Assembly: GCA_024234325.1 (NCBI GenBank)
Contig: JACKOJ010000004.1
Coordinates: forward strand, 248,001-312,000
Reading direction: 5' to 3'
Source of the DNA: Pseudomonadales bacterium
GTDB lineage: Bacteria; Pseudomonadota; Gammaproteobacteria; Pseudomonadales; Pseudohongiellaceae
DNA length: 64,000 nt
Shown one piece after another: positions 60,216 to 64,000 of the stretch. A program made the position numbers and the translations under genes. Each line of letters starts with the position of its first letter. Position 1 is the first letter of the stretch. The notes beneath the pieces are model-generated. The model ran no database searches. It had not been told where the DNA came from and worked only from the letters and a program-made list of their open reading frames with translations.

Positions 60216-60587
60216 TCAGTTCACATTGAAGCTTTCGCCACAACCGCAATGGTCCTTGGCGTTGGGATTGAGAAACTGCAGTTGGCGATTGACGCCCTCA
60301 GTCACGTAGTCGATCCGGGTGCCCTTCACGATGGGCACGCTGCCTCTGTCCACCAGCAGTTCCACGCCTTCTTCCAGCGCCAGATGCAGATCGTCCGGCC
60401 GCGCTTCCGGCACCAGGTCTACCACGTACATATAGCCCGTGCAGCCGCTCTGCTTCACGCTCAGGCGGATCGCTCGCGCCGTCGCGTTCTTCTGCAACTG
60501 GCTGCGGAAATGGGCCACCGCCGCCGCCGTGACTTCCACGGTGCCTTCGTTGGCAGACTGAACGGGGTCGAATGACTCTACGCTCAT
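60216..60587 (-). CDS. sufA: A-type Fe-S carrier (SufA/ErpA family)
   Basis: 123 residues. The three ligand cysteines of A-type carriers are present: SGCTGYMYV and the C-terminal CGCGESF. The N-terminal 15 residues are a short extension. It carries clusters from the SufBCD scaffold to targets. Whether it is functionally SufA or ErpA cannot be decided from sequence, but its place between sufS and sufT favours SufA. Confidence 0.92.
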   Translation of the reverse strand: MSVESFDPVQSANEGTVEVTAAAVAHFRSQLQKNATARAIRLSVKQSGCTGYMYVVDLVPEARPDDLHLALEEGVELLVDRGSVPIVKGTRIDYVTEGVNRQLQFLNPNAKDHCGCGESFNVN

Positions 60588-60620
60588 CGGAATATTCCTT
60601 GTTCGCTAAGCTGCTGTTGA

Positions 60621-61883
60621 TTAGACGAGAAACTGCCGGGCCTTTTCAAGGGCGGCAAACAGGCGGTCCACGTCATCGAATGTGTTGTAAAAACTGAAAC
60701 TGGCACGCACGGTGCCGGGAATACCGAACTGGTCCATGATCGGTTGCGCGCAATGATTGCCAGTGCGCACCGCCACGCCCTGCTGATCCAGCAGCGTGCC
60801 CAGGTCTGCCGGGTGCACGCCTTCCAGCACAAAACTCAAAACACTGACCTTATGGTCTGAGGTGCCCACGACTCGCAGTCCGGGAACCGAATGCGCCTTC
60901 TTCAGGGCATACTCCAGCAGCGCCTGCTCGTGACGTGCGGCGCCTGCGCGATCCAGATGATTCAGATACTCCACGGCGGCCCCGAGGCCGATCACCCCGG
61001 CGATGTCCGGCGTGCCTGCCTCAAACTTGTAGGGCAGTTTGTTGAAGGTGGTGCCAGCAAAACTGACGGACTCGATCATCTCGCCCCCACCCTGATAGGG
61101 CGGCATGGCCTCCAGCAATTCGCGTCGGCCGTAAAGCACACCGACACCCGTCGGGCCAAACATCTTGTGTGAGGAAAACACGTAGAAATCGCAGTCGAGC
61201 GACTGCACATCCACTTGCCAGTGTCCCACTGCCTGCGCGCCATCCACCAGCACACGGGCGCCCACCGCGTGAGCCATGCGCACAATGTCGATGACCGGAT
61301 TGACGCTGCCCAGGGCATTGGAGACATGCCCCACCGCCACCATGCGCACGGTATCGTCCAGCAGGGACTCCAGGGCCTTCACATCCAGCGTGCCGGAACT
61401 GTCCACGGGAATCGCTTCCACCCGCGCGCCGGTATGCGCGGCCACGATCTGCCAGGGCACGATATTGGAGTGATGCTCCATGGCAGAGACCAGAATGCGG
61501 TCACCGGGGCGCAGTTCGCTGTGGCCCCAGCTTGAGGCCACCAGGTTGATCGCCTCGGTGGTGCCGCGCGTCCAGATAATCTGTTCCGGGCTGGCGGCGT
61601 GAATGAAGTCCGCCACCTTGCGTCTTGCGCCTTCAAAGGCAGCCGTCGCACGATCTGCCAGTGCGTGGGCGCCACGGTGCACATTGCTGTTGTCGTGGCG
61701 GTAGTAATCGCTGATGGCCTCGATGACACATTCAGGTTTCTGCGTGGTCGCCGCATTGTCCAGATACACCAGCGGCTGACCGTTCACCTGTTGCTGCAGA
61801 ATGGGAAAATCCTGCCGCACCCGTGCAGCATCAAAGGCGACGAGTTTGTCATTGGATTGACTCACGGCAGCGGCTTCGCTCAT
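60621..61883 (-). CDS. sufS: Cysteine desulfurase SufS
   Basis: 420 residues, type II desulfurase. The PLP lysine is in FSSHKMFGPTG near residue 236, the sulfur-carrying cysteine in RTGNHCAQP near residue 372 (RAGHHCAQP in many homologues), with NAATTQKP and the HRGAHALADRAT region. It produces persulfide for SufE. The start overlaps the sufD stop (ATGA). Confidence 0.95.
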   Translation of the reverse strand: MSEAAAVSQSNDKLVAFDAARVRQDFPILQQQVNGQPLVYLDNAATTQKPECVIEAISDYYRHDNSNVHRGAHALADRATAAFEGARRKVADFIHAASPEQIIWTRGTTEAINLVASSWGHSELRPGDRILVSAMEHHSNIVPWQIVAAHTGARVEAIPVDSSGTLDVKALESLLDDTVRMVAVGHVSNALGSVNPVIDIVRMAHAVGARVLVDGAQAVGHWQVDVQSLDCDFYVFSSHKMFGPTGVGVLYGRRELLEAMPPYQGGGEMIESVSFAGTTFNKLPYKFEAGTPDIAGVIGLGAAVEYLNHLDRAGAARHEQALLEYALKKAHSVPGLRVVGTSDHKVSVLSFVLEGVHPADLGTLLDQQGVAVRTGNHCAQPIMDQFGIPGTVRASFSFYNTFDDVDRLFAALEKARQFLV

Positions 61884-63190
61884 GCGCTGAAATGCTCCTT
61901 CGCGAACAGCGTGTGCAGACGCGCATGCAGATGCTCGCGCACTTCCTCGCGTGGCAGTTCCTGCAGCAGTTCGTTGACGAAACCGAAGCTGAGCATGGTG
62001 CTTGCCTGGGTCTCGGAGAGACCGCGACTGCGCAGATAGAACATGGCCGTCTGGTCCAGTTGCGCAACGGTCGCACCGTGGGCACAGCGCACATCGTCGG
62101 CATAGATTTCGAGTTCGGGCTTGGTGTCCACCTCGGCCTTGTCGGAGGTAAGCAGATTCTTGTTGCTCAGCTCCGCCAGTGTCTTCTGCGCATCCGGGTG
62201 AATATGGATGCGGCCATTGAACACGGCGCGGGCGCTGTCGGCGATGATGCCGCGGAACACCTCACTGGTGGTGCAGTGGGGCACCTCGTGTTCCACATTG
62301 GTGTGGTAGTCCAGCAACTGATTGTTGCGCGGCAGATACACGCCGTTCAGGTCGGCATGGGCGCCCTGCCCGCGATGGTAAATCTGGTAATCCAGGCGTT
62401 TGAGCGTGCTGCCCTCTGCCAGTGTAAACCCGTGATAACGCGCATCGCGCTGCAGCACCACGTGCACGCCGCCGATGTGCAGCAGGTGCTCTTCCTCAAG
62501 ATTCATGCGGTAGTGCGTGAGCGCCGCGTTGGCGCCAATGCTGATCTCGGTGAGGCTGTTGACGAAGCCGTTCTGCGCCTGCTCGTCGGAAATGAAATGT
62601 TCGATCACTTCGGCCGTGGCCGAGTCTTCCAGCACAATCAAGGTGCGCTGGTTCACCGTTGCGGCTTCCGCGCCGGGCGTGGACACATGCACCAGATACA
62701 CCGGTTTCTTCAGCGCGGCATTGCGCGGCACGTGCACCAGCACGCCGTCGTTCACCCAGGCATTGCTGAGGGACGCGAACAGATGGCGCTTCGTGTCAAC
62801 GATCTTGCCCAGATGGGTTGCGATGACCTGGCGCTGTTCGGTGTTGGCCTGACTGAAGCGCACGACTTCGGCTGCCTGGCAGTCGGACGCCTCGGCGTCG
62901 AATTCACCGTTCACAAATACCAGACGAATGGCATCCAGCGTCAGCAGTGCGTCGTCGGCCAGGTCGCAGGACTGCCCCGCACCCCAGCGCCGAAAATCGC
63001 CGCGCTGCAGGGAGTTCAGCGGCGTGTATTTCCACAGTTCCGTACGGCGCCCGGGCCACGCGGCGGCCAGCCACTGCTCGGTGCCTTCATAGCGCAGGGC
63101 ATCCAGCCAGGCGGCACTGGTCTGCTCGCCTGCTAGTTGCAACGCCCTTTGCTGAAAATCCACAGCACTTGTCTCTACAGTGTCACTCAT
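61880..63190 (-). CDS. sufD: Fe-S assembly scaffold subunit SufD
   Basis: 436 residues from ATG 63190 (MSDTVETSAVDF); the frame extends upstream into sufC without homology. The right-handed beta-helix of SufB/SufD proteins is seen in PRNAALKKPVYLVHVSTPG, HVVLQRDARYHGFTL and the C-terminal RCAHGATVAQLDQTAMFYLRSRG block (in parts CAHGATVAQLD and LRSRGLSE). It forms SufBC2D with SufC and the SufB encoded outside the window. Confidence 0.94.
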   Translation of the reverse strand: MSDTVETSAVDFQQRALQLAGEQTSAAWLDALRYEGTEQWLAAAWPGRRTELWKYTPLNSLQRGDFRRWGAGQSCDLADDALLTLDAIRLVFVNGEFDAEASDCQAAEVVRFSQANTEQRQVIATHLGKIVDTKRHLFASLSNAWVNDGVLVHVPRNAALKKPVYLVHVSTPGAEAATVNQRTLIVLEDSATAEVIEHFISDEQAQNGFVNSLTEISIGANAALTHYRMNLEEEHLLHIGGVHVVLQRDARYHGFTLAEGSTLKRLDYQIYHRGQGAHADLNGVYLPRNNQLLDYHTNVEHEVPHCTTSEVFRGIIADSARAVFNGRIHIHPDAQKTLAELSNKNLLTSDKAEVDTKPELEIYADDVRCAHGATVAQLDQTAMFYLRSRGLSETQASTMLSFGFVNELLQELPREEVREHLHARLHTLFAKEHFSA

Positions 63191-63194
63191 TGGC

Positions 63195-63944
63195 TCAGGC
63201 AACCTCGTCTTCCAGCCAGCCGTAGCCCTTGGCTTCCAGCTCCAACGCCAATTCCTTGCCACCGGATTTGACGATGCGGCCCGCGGCCAGCACGTGCACA
63301 TGGTCCGGCACGATAAAGTCGAGCAGACGCTGGTAGTGCGTCACCACGATGAAGCTGCGCTCGCTGTCGCGCATGGCATTCACGCCCGCGGCCACGACCT
63401 GCAGGGCATCAATGTCGAGGCCGGAGTCCGTCTCGTCCAGAATGCACAGGCTCGGTTCCAGCAGCATCATCTGCATGATCTCGTTGCGTTTCTTCTCGCC
63501 ACCGGAAAAGCCTTCGTTGACGCCGCGCTTGAGGAAAGCGGCATCCAGGCTGACGCGCTTGGAGGTTTCACGCGCCAGCTTCATGAAGTCGAAGGAGGAC
63601 ATTTCCTCCAGCCCCAGGTGCTTGCGGCGGGCGTCCACCGCCGCCTTGAGGAATTCCATATTGCTGACGCCGGGAATCTCCACCGGATACTGAAACGCCA
63701 GGAACAGGCCTTCGCGGGCGCGCTCCTCGATTTCCATTTCCAGCAGGTCCTTGCCCTTGAAACTGACTTCCCCGGAAGTCACTTCGTAGCCGGGACGACC
63801 GGACAGCACATTGCCAAGGGTGCTCTTGCCCGCGCCATTGGGGCCCATGATGGCATGCACTTCGCCGGGCTTGATGGAGAGGGAAAGATTGCGCAGGATG
63901 TCTGCGCCTTCCACTCGTGCGTTCAGATTGCGGATGTCCAACAT
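63195..63944 (-). CDS. sufC: Fe-S assembly ATPase SufC
   Basis: 249 residues, an ABC-type soluble ATPase. Walker A GPNGAGKST, the signature FSGGEKKRNEI, Walker B LCILDETDSGLD and the switch His in VVTHYQR are intact. It powers the SufBC2D scaffold. It precedes sufD by 4 nt. The upstream neighbour on the same strand, past the right edge, is expected to be sufB. Confidence 0.96.
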   Translation of the reverse strand: MLDIRNLNARVEGADILRNLSLSIKPGEVHAIMGPNGAGKSTLGNVLSGRPGYEVTSGEVSFKGKDLLEMEIEERAREGLFLAFQYPVEIPGVSNMEFLKAAVDARRKHLGLEEMSSFDFMKLARETSKRVSLDAAFLKRGVNEGFSGGEKKRNEIMQMMLLEPSLCILDETDSGLDIDALQVVAAGVNAMRDSERSFIVVTHYQRLLDFIVPDHVHVLAAGRIVKSGGKELALELEAKGYGWLEDEVA

Positions 63945-64000
63945 ACGGTCTGTTCCTGATTGCGTGTTCCGGAATAAATGTAATTGCGCGTGTCTAGCCG

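Noticed and set aside
1..64000. CRISPR arrays, insertion sequences, prophage or riboswitches
   Set aside because: No regularly spaced direct repeats, transposase, phage structural gene or recognisable riboswitch core was found on either strand.

Overview
The window looks like chromosomal DNA of a free-living, probably marine or otherwise saline, gammaproteobacterium. The evidence is an MSHA type IV pilus cluster, PilU, exonuclease I, RsmC- and RsuA-type rRNA modification genes, FeoAB behind a Fur box, a glucosylglycerate (salt-stress solute) operon and a complete-looking SUF run. I cannot name the genus. Most of the window is GC-rich. The first about 5 kb and a patch at 49.6-51.3 kb are visibly richer in A/T. 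No prophage, conjugative element, insertion sequence or CRISPR array is visible.

Layout. 1-8.1 kb: MSHA pilus assembly genes on the minus strand, transcribed mshM-mshL-mshN-mshE-mshG, with mshG cut by the left edge. 8.3-13.0 kb: a lysophospholipid-type acyltransferase, an MsbA-like ABC exporter and sbcB (minus). 13.0-13.15 kb: a REP-like repeat cluster. 13.3-19.9 kb (plus): pyrB, pilU, an mtfA-like peptidase, rsuA and rsmC (the last three start-stop coupled), a secreted double-VOC protein and ppa. 20.3-22.1 kb: an orphan xdhC (minus) and a brnT-brnA toxin-antitoxin pair (plus). 22.2-27.3 kb: a MATE exporter, a Ca/Na antiporter with a small coupled membrane protein, and an alkylation-repair pair (Ada-AlkA fusion, ogt). 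27.8-40.0 kb: mainly exported oxidoreductases and hydrolases (quinohemoprotein alcohol dehydrogenase, GMC dehydrogenase with Tat subunit, metallo-beta-lactamase-fold hydrolase, M19 dipeptidase, penicillin-acylase-like hydrolase) plus CorA and a GST. 40.1-40.8 kb: an XRE regulator with a membrane partner under a two-operator promoter. 41.1-45.0 kb: the glucosylglycerate operon. 45.1-49.0 kb: an EAL phosphodiesterase and feoAB. 49.2-51.5 kb: an A/T-richer patch with a NYN nuclease beside tRNA-Arg. 51.7-53.9 kb: three coupled Sel1-repeat genes. 53.8-58.7 kb: a GbsR-controlled RND efflux system. 58.8-63.9 kb: sufC-sufD-sufS-sufA-sufT and, after a repeat pair, sufE.

The most unusual signal is a family of about 95-125 nt multi-stem palindromic elements. 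Six clear copies form three convergent pairs (19939-20224, 27379-27695, 59325-59644), and there is one eroded singlet (about 22160-22215). Each copy has long outer arms unique to that copy, enclosing a conserved GACACGCC start, two small hairpins whose stems change together while their loops keep TCCCT-like sequence, and a GGCTC joiner. Hairpin 2 is the same within a pair, hairpin 1 is shared across pairs in one case, and outer arms are never shared. This suggests a modular, covarying nucleic-acid structure that spreads through intergenic DNA. I know of no formal name for it.
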